Part shown: piece after piece, positions 6,810 to 14,700 of the stretch
How the letters are laid out: each line of letters begins with the position of its first letter
Numbering within the stretch: the stretch's first letter is position 1
Origin: DASWJS01 sp036397035
Lineage (GTDB): Bacteria > Actinomycetota > AC-67
Assembly: GCA_036397035.1 (NCBI GenBank)
Contig: DASWJS010000016.1
Span: forward strand, 1 to 52,165
DNA: 52,165 nucleotides
Direction of reading: 5' to 3'
The notes under the pieces: model-generated
Database searches by the model: none
Told to the model about the DNA's origin: nothing
The model's input: only the letters and a program-made list of their open reading frames with translations
Made by a program: the position numbers and the translations under genes

Positions 6810-7673
6810 CTAGCGCTCGCCCCGCGGGCGAAGATCGTCGATCACGGCGAAGCTCCAGATGGCGAAGTTTGGATTCCCGTCGCGATCGCGAACGGCCCGA
6901 GTTCGGAGGGCACAGGCAAGCTCGCCAAGCGTTGTGAGCTCTGGCCTCTCGATAGGCCCCATCGGGCCGACCTGGACCCCCCAGGCCACGACATAGGCTA
7001 CGAGATCGGCCAGCTGAATCGCCGTGGTCAGCTCGCTGTGCACGAAGAATGGCTCCGGCACGATCTGCGCGGACCTGACTCTCCCAGTCTGCGTTTCACG
7101 GAAGTACCTCGACATCTGATCGACAAGGATATGGCTCCGGGCCTTGTCGAGTTCGTCGAAGACGACGAGCCCTTGAGCATCGGGTCCCGCATCTTCGAGG
7201 AAGTAGAAGAAGCGCTCCAACAGGTACGCGTAATCCTTGCGGAGGAAGTCGCCCTCACTCCGGGGAGCACCCTTGGGCACGATGCTGGCGAACGCCTTGC
7301 ACCGATGTTGAGCGCACAGGACTAGTGCCTGCTCGACGAAGGCGAGCTTTGCCTGGGCAAGGGCAGTGATCTCCTCTCGTCCAGCAGAGTCACCCTTCTC
7401 GAGACAGCTGCGGGCGAGTTGACGGCGGATGTCGTCCTCGAAGGGGGGGAGCTGCCCGGCATGGCGAATTACCTTGCGCTTCAGGATCTTCTTCGCTTTG
7501 AGCTCGCGGGGTCCGTGGGAGTATCTGCGACCAAACATGTCGTGCTCAAGGTTCTGGACCGCCGTGATGAGATTCCACAGGTCTCGATCCTCCACGGACA
7601 CTCCGGCCAGAACCTCATGGGGGGAATCGCGCTGGTCGCCGCCAGACTCATCAACGAAGAGCAGGTAGCTCAC
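6810..7673 (-). CDS. DUF3800-domain protein, putative nuclease
   Basis: The 287-aa protein opens MSYLLFVDESGGDQ, the DUF3800 signature (hydrophobic strand ending in DESG). Further acidic positions typical of the family follow: VVFDELDKAR around residue 165 and IQLADLVAYVV around residue 215. The family is considered to have an RNase H-like fold, so a metal-dependent nuclease is plausible but unproven. The ATG overlaps the stop of the upstream winged-helix gene (ATGA, 7670-7673), so both are made together. DUF3800 genes are common in defence and mobile islands, which matches the location. Confidence 0.8.
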   Translation of the reverse strand: MSYLLFVDESGGDQRDSPHEVLAGVSVEDRDLWNLITAVQNLEHDMFGRRYSHGPRELKAKKILKRKVIRHAGQLPPFEDDIRRQLARSCLEKGDSAGREEITALAQAKLAFVEQALVLCAQHRCKAFASIVPKGAPRSEGDFLRKDYAYLLERFFYFLEDAGPDAQGLVVFDELDKARSHILVDQMSRYFRETQTGRVRSAQIVPEPFFVHSELTTAIQLADLVAYVVAWGVQVGPMGPIERPELTTLGELACALRTRAVRDRDGNPNFAIWSFAVIDDLRPRGER

Positions 7674-8425
7674 GGAATCTCGTTTTCCTCGGAGTCATCG
7701 GACCCATACACCAGGGCGAGGTTCAGGCGCGCGGCTTCCAACCATTGCGCCTGCTTCTTGGTTGAGAACGGACCGTCTTGAGGGAGCATCTTGAACAGCC
7801 CCTGGATGAGGGCGTGATGATGCGTTTCCTGGCGAGGTGGGGGCTCTTCTCCCGGCGGCTCAGCGCCTTGTTCCCCGTTGTCGGTCAGATTCACCCCTCC
7901 TGGGACGACGAGGCGATCGCGTCCAGCAGCGAACATGCCAGCCTGGTCCGCCGACCGTTGGAAGGCTTGGCGGGCCTTGTCTCGCTGCTTTTGCGCCACG
8001 CCGAAAGCAACCATGCGCGTCTCAAGGCCGTCATCTCCAGGGAGCCTTTGGCCCTTGTATTCGTCGTAGATCTTCCGGTAGAGCGGCACGGCGAGGAAGG
8101 CGCGCACTCGAGCGCTACGTTCTTGCGCGGGATCCGCTAGCTGACGCCCGAGGTCCGTCAGTCGCAGAGTTCCTTGTCCGGGCTCGAGGGCGCCAAAGAT
8201 TCGAGCCGTCGTCAGGCGAAGGCGGAAAGTCCCGCTCTTCACCGAGTCATGACCCAGTTGGGCCGCAAGCTGATCGCTCTCGCACGATCCGCCGCCGACG
8301 TCGAATACCCCCTTGGCCACGGCTACCGCATCGTCGAGGTCGCCGTAGGGGAAGGAGATGGAGGAACGCTCCCGCCTAGCGGGCCCTGTGCTCGTCGGCT
8401 CTTTCACAGACTCAGTCTGGCTCAT
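7670..8425 (-). CDS. Winged-helix-like protein, partner of DUF3800
   Basis: The 251-aa protein starts at ATG 8425, behind CGGAG and 26 nt after the predicted transcription start; a longer frame to 8503 would begin upstream of the promoter and is rejected. Residues 25-175 contain two winged-helix-like units: DDAVAVAKGVFDVGG...SDQLAAQLGHDSVKSGTFRLRLTTARIFG with a wing-like strand GQGTLRLTDLGRQLADP, and a second helical block with KARQAFQRSADQAGMF. Then comes a proline/glutamate-rich linker (GEEPPPRQETHHH) and a C-terminal helix pair. It may bind DNA or recruit the DUF3800 protein. The family is not named with confidence. Confidence 0.65.
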   Translation of the reverse strand: MSQTESVKEPTSTGPARRERSSISFPYGDLDDAVAVAKGVFDVGGGSCESDQLAAQLGHDSVKSGTFRLRLTTARIFGALEPGQGTLRLTDLGRQLADPAQERSARVRAFLAVPLYRKIYDEYKGQRLPGDDGLETRMVAFGVAQKQRDKARQAFQRSADQAGMFAAGRDRLVVPGGVNLTDNGEQGAEPPGEEPPPRQETHHHALIQGLFKMLPQDGPFSTKKQAQWLEAARLNLALVYGSDDSEENEIP

Positions 8426-8457
8426 CAGGTCTCCGTAGATTCCGTTCGTTGGCCCGC

Positions 8458-8486
8458 AGTATACGCACACGGCCTCGCGTGCGCAA
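8458..8486 (-). promoter_or_regulatory. Promoter of the winged-helix/DUF3800 unit
   Basis: On the minus strand TTGCGC (8486-8481) and TATACT (8463-8458) are separated by exactly 17 nt, a housekeeping sigma-type promoter. The expected start near 8451 leaves a 26-nt leader to ATG 8425. Confidence 0.7.
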
Positions 8487-8503
8487 TGGGGATACTGCGA
8501 CAA

Positions 8504-8741
8504 GTACTGCGGACCTAATGCCGCTGGCTGCGACTGCTCCGACCGCTCGAATGAAGCTTCAATCGCCTTGACCAGGCGCGATAGGATCCTTGGGACACCC
8601 GTTAGGGGGGCCCACGGCGGGCACCAACTGGCTGAACGGCGCAGTCAGACATCCTTGAAGGCCATTGGACGTCTTGATGAATCGCGCCCCTGCTAGCCGC
8701 TTTCGCGTCCAGATGGCAAGGCCCAGACCTCTGCGCGCTCG
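8504..8741. other. Intergenic scar before the truncated DUF3631 gene
   Basis: No open frame or RNA is seen. The segment separates the promoter of the DUF3800 unit from the point where DUF3631 coding similarity suddenly begins, so it probably contains the deletion breakpoint that removed the 5' part of that gene. Confidence 0.4.
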
Positions 8742-9515
8742 GCCCGCCAGCGCGAAGGGAGCAAGATCTCGCTGCGGGACTTTCAGACCTTCGGCCCCAA
8801 GGCCCTCGCGGGCATCGGGCGGGTCCCCGACACGATCGCGGACCGCTCGATCCGCATCGAGCTTGTCCGCCGAAGGACGAGCGAGCCCGTGGAGCGCTTC
8901 CGCTTCCGCGAGGCGAGCGCGGCAGCCGGATCGATCCACGACGCGTTGGCCACGTGGGCGGGCGATGCCGTCGAGGACCTGCGTCGCGCGCGACCGGATA
9001 TCCCGGTCCAGCTCCACGATCGCGCAGCCGATGGGTGGGAGCCGCTGCTCGCGATCGCCGACTCGGCGGGCGGTGGCTGGCCCTCCCGCGCGCGCGCTGC
9101 GGCCGTAGCGCTGTCGGGAGCCGAGCCCGACGAGCAGTCCGTCGGCATCATCCTGCTCGAGTGCTGCCGGCAGGCATTCGAGGTCGCGGACGCGGATCGG
9201 CTCCCTACCCAGGACCTGCTCGCGTCGCTGATCGAGGAGGAGAGCGCGCCGTTCGGCGGCTGGTGGGGGCGCGCGATCGACGCCGGCGACGTGCGCGGTC
9301 CGGCCTCGAAGCTGCGCCGGCTGCTCGATCCGTACCGGATCAAGCCGAAGGACGTTCGCTTCGAGTCCGGCGTGCGCAAGGGATACCTGCGCATCGATTT
9401 CGAGGATGCCTGGGAGCGCTACGTGCCGGCGTCGCCTCCTCCCGCTGAGCCAGGACGCGACAACGCAACATCGCAGGGAGACGGCGTGGCCGACGCCCAG
9501 CCTGGACACCGCTGA
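8742..9515 (+). pseudogene. DUF3631 gene, 5'-truncated
   Basis: The frame runs without stops to TGA 9513-9515 and encodes the DUF3631 core found in phage and island primase/helicase-like proteins: FGPKALAGIGRVPDTIADRS, then RRRTSEPVERF, DRAADGWEPLLAIADSAGG and, at the end, a winged-helix-like tail (LRRLLDPYRIKPKDVRF...GYLRIDFEDAW). Full-length relatives carry an ATPase part with Walker motifs before this core. Here similarity begins abruptly near 8745 with no start codon or ribosome site. It is therefore a remnant whose 5' half has been lost, and another sign that the island is decaying. An internal start giving a short product cannot be excluded. Confidence 0.7.
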
Positions 9516-9636
9516 GAAGGTCGCTGACCTGCATGGTCGCGTTGTCGCGTCTTCGGCGCGCAACAACGGTCACGGACCCGTCGAGCGCGCGATGGCCGCG
9601 GTCGCTTCCAAGATGTCCCTTGCCACGGATGCCTCG

Positions 9637-9681
9637 TGTACGTACAGTTGTCAGCGTAGAGGGATGCCTGAGAGGCACCCA
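9637..9681 (+). promoter_or_regulatory. Palindromes before the toxin-antitoxin operon
   Basis: A perfect 10-bp palindrome TGTACGTACA (9637-9646) and an interrupted dyad TGCCTgagAGGCA with flanking GGG/CCC (9661-9680) lie just before the AGGAGG ribosome site. DUF1778 antitoxins repress their own operons through DNA-binding arms, so these are candidate operators; the second could also fold in the mRNA. Confidence 0.4.
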
Positions 9682-9692
9682 GGAGGACCCAC

Positions 9693-10001
9693 ATGGCGGC
9701 GGCTGAGCGAGAACTGAAGACGAAGCGACTCCCACTGCGGGTGAGCGAGCGCCAGCGTGCCGTCATCGCGCGCGCGGCCGAGGCCGTCCACAAGGACGTC
9801 AGCGCGTTCGTGCTTGAGTCTGCGTTCCACAACGCCGAGCAAGTGCTGGCGGATCGAACCTGGTTTCAGCTCGGCGATGATGCGCGGGATCGATTCTTGG
9901 AGTTGCTCGAGCGCCCGGTGACGCCCATCAGCGCGAAGCCTGAGCTGGAGTCGTTGCTGAAGAAGCCATCGGTCCTGGAGCAGGGCTCGGCCGACTCCTG
10001 A
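9693..10001 (+). CDS. DUF1778 antitoxin (TacA-like, ribbon-helix-helix)
   Basis: The 102-aa protein has the DUF1778 pattern: basic start ELKTKRLPLRVSERQRAVIARAAE, the helix DVSAFVLESAFHNAEQVL, then DRTWFQLGDDARDRFLELLE. The N-terminus forms the ribbon-helix-helix DNA-binding part and the C-terminus wraps the acetyltransferase toxin. It has an ideal ribosome site (AGGAGG, 7 nt before ATG). The toxin gene follows after 4 nt, so the two form one autoregulated operon. Confidence 0.9.
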   Translation: MAAAERELKTKRLPLRVSERQRAVIARAAEAVHKDVSAFVLESAFHNAEQVLADRTWFQLGDDARDRFLELLERPVTPISAKPELESLLKKPSVLEQGSADS

Positions 10002-10005
10002 TCCT

Positions 10006-10527
10006 TTGGCGCTCAGCCAAGCGGAACCGCTCTCCGCTGCCCACGCGCTGGACGACTTCGTATGCGGGGAGCCAGAGCTTGAGTTGTGGCTGAAGCGTCA
10101 TGCGCTCCAGAACCAGGCCGCCGGCTCTTCACGCACTTTCGTCGTCCGGGACGAGGGTCAGGTCGTCGGGTACTACGCGCTCGCGGCCGGCTCGGTCGAG
10201 TTCTCCGACGCGCCCGAGCGCATCACGAAGGGGCTTGGGTTGTACCCGATCCCTGTCGTGCTGCTGGCGAGACTAGCGGTCCGCACCGACCATCAAGGCG
10301 CGGGACTGGGCAAGGCTTTGCTGAAGGACGCGATGATCCGCACCGCGACGACGGCACAGTCGGTCGGCGTCCGCGCACTCCTGGTCCACGCGATGCATGA
10401 GAGGGCGGCCCAGTTCTATCGCCGCTTCGGGTTCGAGCCATCACCGACCGATCCCCTGCACTTGTTGCTCCTCATGAAGGACCTGATGGCCCACCTACGT
10501 GAGGCCGGCTACATCCAGGCACCCTAG
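10006..10527 (+). CDS. GNAT acetyltransferase toxin (TacT-like)
   Basis: The 173-aa protein starts at TTG 10006, 4 nt after the antitoxin stop. It has the layout of type II GNAT toxins: LDDFVCGEPELELWLKRHA at the start, the acetyl-CoA pocket LARLAVRTDHQGAGLGKALL (Q/RxxGxG/A type, residues about 90-108) and the conserved Tyr in AAQFYRRFGFEP. Characterised relatives acetylate the amino group of aminoacyl-tRNAs and block translation. The pair probably stabilises the surrounding island. A downstream start codon is possible but would cut the first helix. Confidence 0.88.
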   Translation: MALSQAEPLSAAHALDDFVCGEPELELWLKRHALQNQAAGSSRTFVVRDEGQVVGYYALAAGSVEFSDAPERITKGLGLYPIPVVLLARLAVRTDHQGAGLGKALLKDAMIRTATTAQSVGVRALLVHAMHERAAQFYRRFGFEPSPTDPLHLLLLMKDLMAHLREAGYIQAP

Positions 10528-10544
10528 CGAGGTTGTCGGGTGTC

Positions 10545-10680
10545 CCGATCCAAGGCGGCCACCGCGGAGCCACCGTTGGGATTCGCGTTCTCGGCGATGA
10601 GCAGGGCGGTGCACGTGTGCCTCAGGTCGTGGATCCGCAGCGCGGGCGACTGGAGCGACTTCGTGATCGTGTCGCTGTTC
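10545..10680 (-). pseudogene. Tyrosine recombinase (integrase) remnant, box II
   Basis: Read on the minus strand, 10634-10617 encodes IHDLRH within LRIHDLRHTCTALLIAENAN, the box II (H-x-x-R-H) region of tyrosine recombinases as found in actinobacterial phage and island integrases. The frame upstream (KSLQSPALR) fits the approach to this box, but further upstream no box I Arg is found. Downstream the frame runs into NPNGGSAVAAL without the catalytic Tyr. It is thus a short internal piece of an integrase gene, about 20 nt from the toxin gene end, and marks the far end of the island. Confidence 0.6.
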
Positions 10681-10909
10681 GGCGATCGCGAAGGTCGCAG
10701 GATCGTCGCGCAGCTCGACGCGGACGTCGACCGCCTGCCGGGGCTCGGCGGCTTGCGACTCTTCGAGCGCGTCGCGGAGCAAGCCGCCGGAGAGCGGGGC
10801 CTTCACCGGGGGCTCGGCCCGAACGGACGGTCGCACCGGTCTCCGCGACGGGTCTGCGGCTGGGCACTCGCTTGCCACCGGAGGCCGGATCGATCGGGAG
10901 CCGGCCGGG
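10681..10909. other. Non-coding stretch between island and RHS block
   Basis: Very GC-rich, with overlapping open frames on both strands but no ribosome site or recognisable protein. I see nothing that can be named here. Confidence 0.4.
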
Positions 10910-11740
10910 CTAGGCGCCGGGTGGAAGGGTGATGACGATCAGTTCACCTTGCGAGCCTCCGGTGGATTCGTAGGCGCCGAGGATCGTCGCCGTCAGCTCG
11001 GAGCCGCTTGGAGTGCGGATCGCACACGTTCCTCCCGTCGGCTGGCGGCAGTCGGTGCGCCCGGCGACGTCGGCGTCGGTCACGAGTTCCCCTAACCCGT
11101 ATTCGCCGACGCTGAGCTGCGCGAACGTCGGGCCACCCTTGAGCGCGCCGGTGAACGTGCGCCCGGCTGAGGCGTGATGGCCGCCGGACTGGGCGAAGAA
11201 GCCCGCGTGGAAGGACTCGGGACCCGCCAGGAAGGCGTGCGTCCCGTTGAGGTAGGTGACCGGGCGAGGCTGGCCGTCAATATTGCCGGTACACGTGGCG
11301 GTGCTTCCCCAGAGCGCCCAAATGACGTAGGCCACCCCGTCCGCCGGGTCGCCGCTCGACCAACTCCCTCCCGCGCTGAACCCGCTGGACTGGTTGATGT
11401 GGTCCGTCTGGCGCGGCTCGAACGTGATTTGCTGGCCGCCGGCCGCCAGGGTGGTTCCCGTGCCGCTCGTTCGAGGGATGTAGAGAATCTGACCCGGCAT
11501 CCAGTCCGGGTAGACGACGCCGCTCGCGATGGCGTGCGGGGCCTTGACCGACGGGTCGTCGGCCGTGCATTGGACCTGCCACGTGACCGACGAACCGACG
11601 GGGGCCTTGATGTAGCCGACTTGCGTGGCGTTGTCGGGACTTGCCGACGCTTCGCCCCGCGTACCGGTTGTGGTCGCGCCGAGCAGGACGAGGAGCACGA
11701 CGAGGCGCGCCGACACCGTGGCGCTCCCGTGCTTGCTCAT
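10910..11740 (-). CDS. Secreted protein co-transcribed with the RHS gene
   Basis: The 276-aa product starts at ATG 11740, 5 nt behind GGAGG; an ATG at 11752 is in frame but lacks a ribosome site. A signal peptide is clear (RLVVLLVLLGATTTG). The mature part is rich in G, S, T and beta-prone strands, with one Cys pair in VQCTADD...ATCTG and another in DCRQPTGGTC. No family is recognised. It begins 17 nt after the stop of the giant RHS gene, so they share a transcript. In other RHS systems the gene at this place encodes an immunity protein, but a secreted partner or substrate-binding subunit fits the signal peptide better. Confidence 0.7.
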   Translation of the reverse strand: MSKHGSATVSARLVVLLVLLGATTTGTRGEASASPDNATQVGYIKAPVGSSVTWQVQCTADDPSVKAPHAIASGVVYPDWMPGQILYIPRTSGTGTTLAAGGQQITFEPRQTDHINQSSGFSAGGSWSSGDPADGVAYVIWALWGSTATCTGNIDGQPRPVTYLNGTHAFLAGPESFHAGFFAQSGGHHASAGRTFTGALKGGPTFAQLSVGEYGLGELVTDADVAGRTDCRQPTGGTCAIRTPSGSELTATILGAYESTGGSQGELIVITLPPGA

Positions 11741-11757
11741 CACTGCCTCCATCGGAC

Positions 11758-14700
11758 TCAGCTCCTCGCCGGCACCGTGGCGTTCAGGTCGTAGCAGTTG
11801 ATCCCGACTCCCGAACCGTACGCGGCGAAGTCCCTGGCGGACGTGACGCCCGCATGGCCGATCAGGTGTTGGATCGTCCCGATCGACGGGTACTGGTGGC
11901 CGCCGCACTTCTTCCCGGCCTGGGTCCCCGTCTCGTAACGGTACTCCCATCGGAAGAGGTAGTTGTCCCCGTTGTCGAAGGGATTCTTGACGTGGTAGCC
12001 GGGGATGTAGTGGACCTGGGACTGCGCGTGCCAGCTCGCGCCTTCGCAGTCTTTCCGGTGGTGCTTCGCATCGTCCCACAAGTCGGGCAGACCCTCGACG
12101 TCGGAGGCGGGTGTGTCCCCGCAAGGAATCCCGAGCGGCATCATCGTCGGCGTGGAGAGTTGCCAGCACCCGGTGCAACTGTATTGGTGAAGGAGCAGCG
12201 CATGGACGTCGTGACCCGGGCCGAGCGGATCCCCATGACCCGCGTGCTCTCCCGAAACGTCGTCGGGTGACTGGAACGTATACGTCTCGCCGATCTGTCC
12301 CGCCGGGTTCCCCCCGGGCTCGTTGGCGCACGCCTGCTTACACAGACGGATCCAGTCGGTGACGATGTGCGCGTGCTCCCGGTTCCCGGCGTTCCCGCCG
12401 CGGCACACGGCGTTCGTCTGCGCCGTCACGTAGCCCTCGGGGAGGGCCTCGAGCGCCAAGCTCGCACCACAGTAGCCGCGGACGGCGTCTTCCACGGTCT
12501 GCGTGCCCGCGCTCTGCTGCGTGGCGCCGATCGGCACGCACGTGCCGGGCCAGCAGGGCAGGTAGGACAGACGCGCATCGCGCGACAGGTACCGGCCGAT
12601 CGCCGGGTCGTAGAAGCGTCCGTCCAGCTCGTAGAAGTTCAACTGGCGGTCGTACTTGACCTGGTATCGACCCATGAACCGGAACGGGTTGTCGTCCAGG
12701 AGGCTCGCGTACGCCGGACCGTTGGTCGTCTCGACGATGTTGCCGAAGGAGTCATACACATACCGCACGGCGAGCTGCGTGCCCTTGGTGAGCCGGTCCA
12801 CCGAGCCGAACGCGTCGTAGTGGTAGTAGAAGACGTCGCCGCCCGGCGCTCGCATCGCGATCGGCGTGCCGTCGGCGGCGTAGGCGAACTGGATCTTGTC
12901 GGTCGTCGACGTGGCGCCGACTTCGCGGATCGCTTCGAGCCGGTTCCCGTCGTATCGATACGGGTAGACCGTCGTGCCGACCTGGCGCTGCGTCACCATG
13001 CCGTTGCCGTTGTAGGTGAACTTCACCGGCAGGGACCCACCCTTCGTCGCCTCGACGAGCCGGTTGCCCGCGCCCCATTTGTAGCTGGCCGCGTTCACCC
13101 CGGTTGCCAGCATGAGGTTCCCGTTCAGGTCGTAGGTGTAGGTCGTGGCCGCGAGGCCCGCCTGACTGCTCAGGGTCCCGGAATTCGAGTAGGTGTAGGT
13201 ATCGGTCAGGGTCCCGACGGTGCGGGTCTTGCGGTTGCCGGCTTGGTCGTAGGTGTAGGTGACCGTCTGAAGGCCCGTTCCCTGCTTGTACTGCTCCTGC
13301 AGGACGGCGCCGGCTCGGTCGTAGGCGTAGGTGTGCTCGGTCGTCCCGTTGTTGGTGATCGAAACGGGACGCAGGCCCTCGTCGGGCGTGATGACGAAGT
13401 CGGCGTCGATTGGCCCCGCAGCGAACTGCTTGAGGACGAGCCGCTCGGGGAATCCCGCGTCGGACAGCGTCAGGTCCTCGACGTACCCCGGTCCGTCGGT
13501 GTAGGTGTTCGGCAGGCCGCGCCCGTCGTAGGTGAACACCGCGTCCGCCCAGCTCGAGGACAGGGCGGTCTGGCGGTTCGTGGCGTTGAAGAGGTGGTTC
13601 GTGGTCACCGAGGGACTCGTGAGGGTGGAGGTCGCGATGTTGCCGGCCGGGTCGTAGCCGCAGGTGGAGCACGCCGCGCCTTCGTAGACGACGGCATTCG
13701 CAGGCCCGGACACCGTCCCCGGGAGCGACAACGTGCCGAACGTGTAGGACGTCGTGCCCGTGGGATCGGTCATCGAACTCGGGTTCCCGGCGGCGTCGTA
13801 GGCCCGCGAGATCGAGAACGAGCTTGACGGCGGTCCGTCGAGCGTCATCGTGACGCCGGTGAGGCGCTGGGCGCCGTCCCACGTGAAGGTCGAGCTGCCC
13901 AGCCCGTCGTCGATGAACGAGAGGTTGCCGTCGGCGTCGTAGTCGTAGGACGTCGCGCGGTTGTCGGGGTCCGTCACCGATTCGAGCTGACCGCCCGGGT
14001 GATAGGTCAAATCGACGGTGAACGCCGGATCGTTCGGCGTCGAGACGTTGCCGCGCGGATCGGTGACGCCGATCAACAGTCCGTCGTCGTTGTAGGTCGT
14101 CGATTGCTTGTGGCCGAGCTGATTGGTGATCCCGGCGAGCCGGCCTGCGGCGTCGTACGCGAAGACCGTGTCGAAGTCCGACGGCGTGGCGCCCGTCGCG
14201 TAGGCGCGCGGCTCAAAGTAGTTGGTCAGGCGACCCGCATCGTCGTAGGAATAGGTGGCCTTGTTTCCGTCGGCGTCGATCAGCTCGGACAGCCGTCCCG
14301 CGGCGTCGTAGGACCGCGAGACCACTCCGGTGCCGTCGTCGGTCGTGTGGAGCCGCCCGTCGTCGTAGTAGCCGTAGGCGACCGGGTCGAGTCCGGGCCT
14401 GCTGACCGACGCGACCCTTCCGGCATCGTCGTAGGTCGTCGTGGTCCGGTAGGCGGCCGGCGTGCCGCCGGCGACGTTGCCGCGAGGGTCGACCTCCGTG
14501 GCTCGGCGTCCGTTGACGTCGTAGGTGTAGGTCGTGACGTAGCCCTTGGGATCGGTGACCGAGGTCACGTGGCCCGCAAGGTCGTAGGCCGTGAGCGTCG
14601 TGTACGGGGCCGTCGTCGGTCCGGGGGTCGCGGCGCAGGTCTCCGTGCCTCGTGGGTCGATGACCCTCGTCCGGCGGCCGGCGGCGCTGTAGCAGGAGCG

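Noticed and set aside
8426..8503. Longer N-terminus of the winged-helix protein with two CxxC-like Cys
   Set aside because: The extension overlaps the TTGCGC-N17-TATACT promoter, so it would not be in the mRNA; ATG 8425 has its own ribosome site.
8605..8616. Short match gggcccacggc to the end of the CAT tRNA, possible att copy
   Set aside because: Only 11 nt, all G/C except one A, and outside the T arm; too short to separate from chance in this composition.
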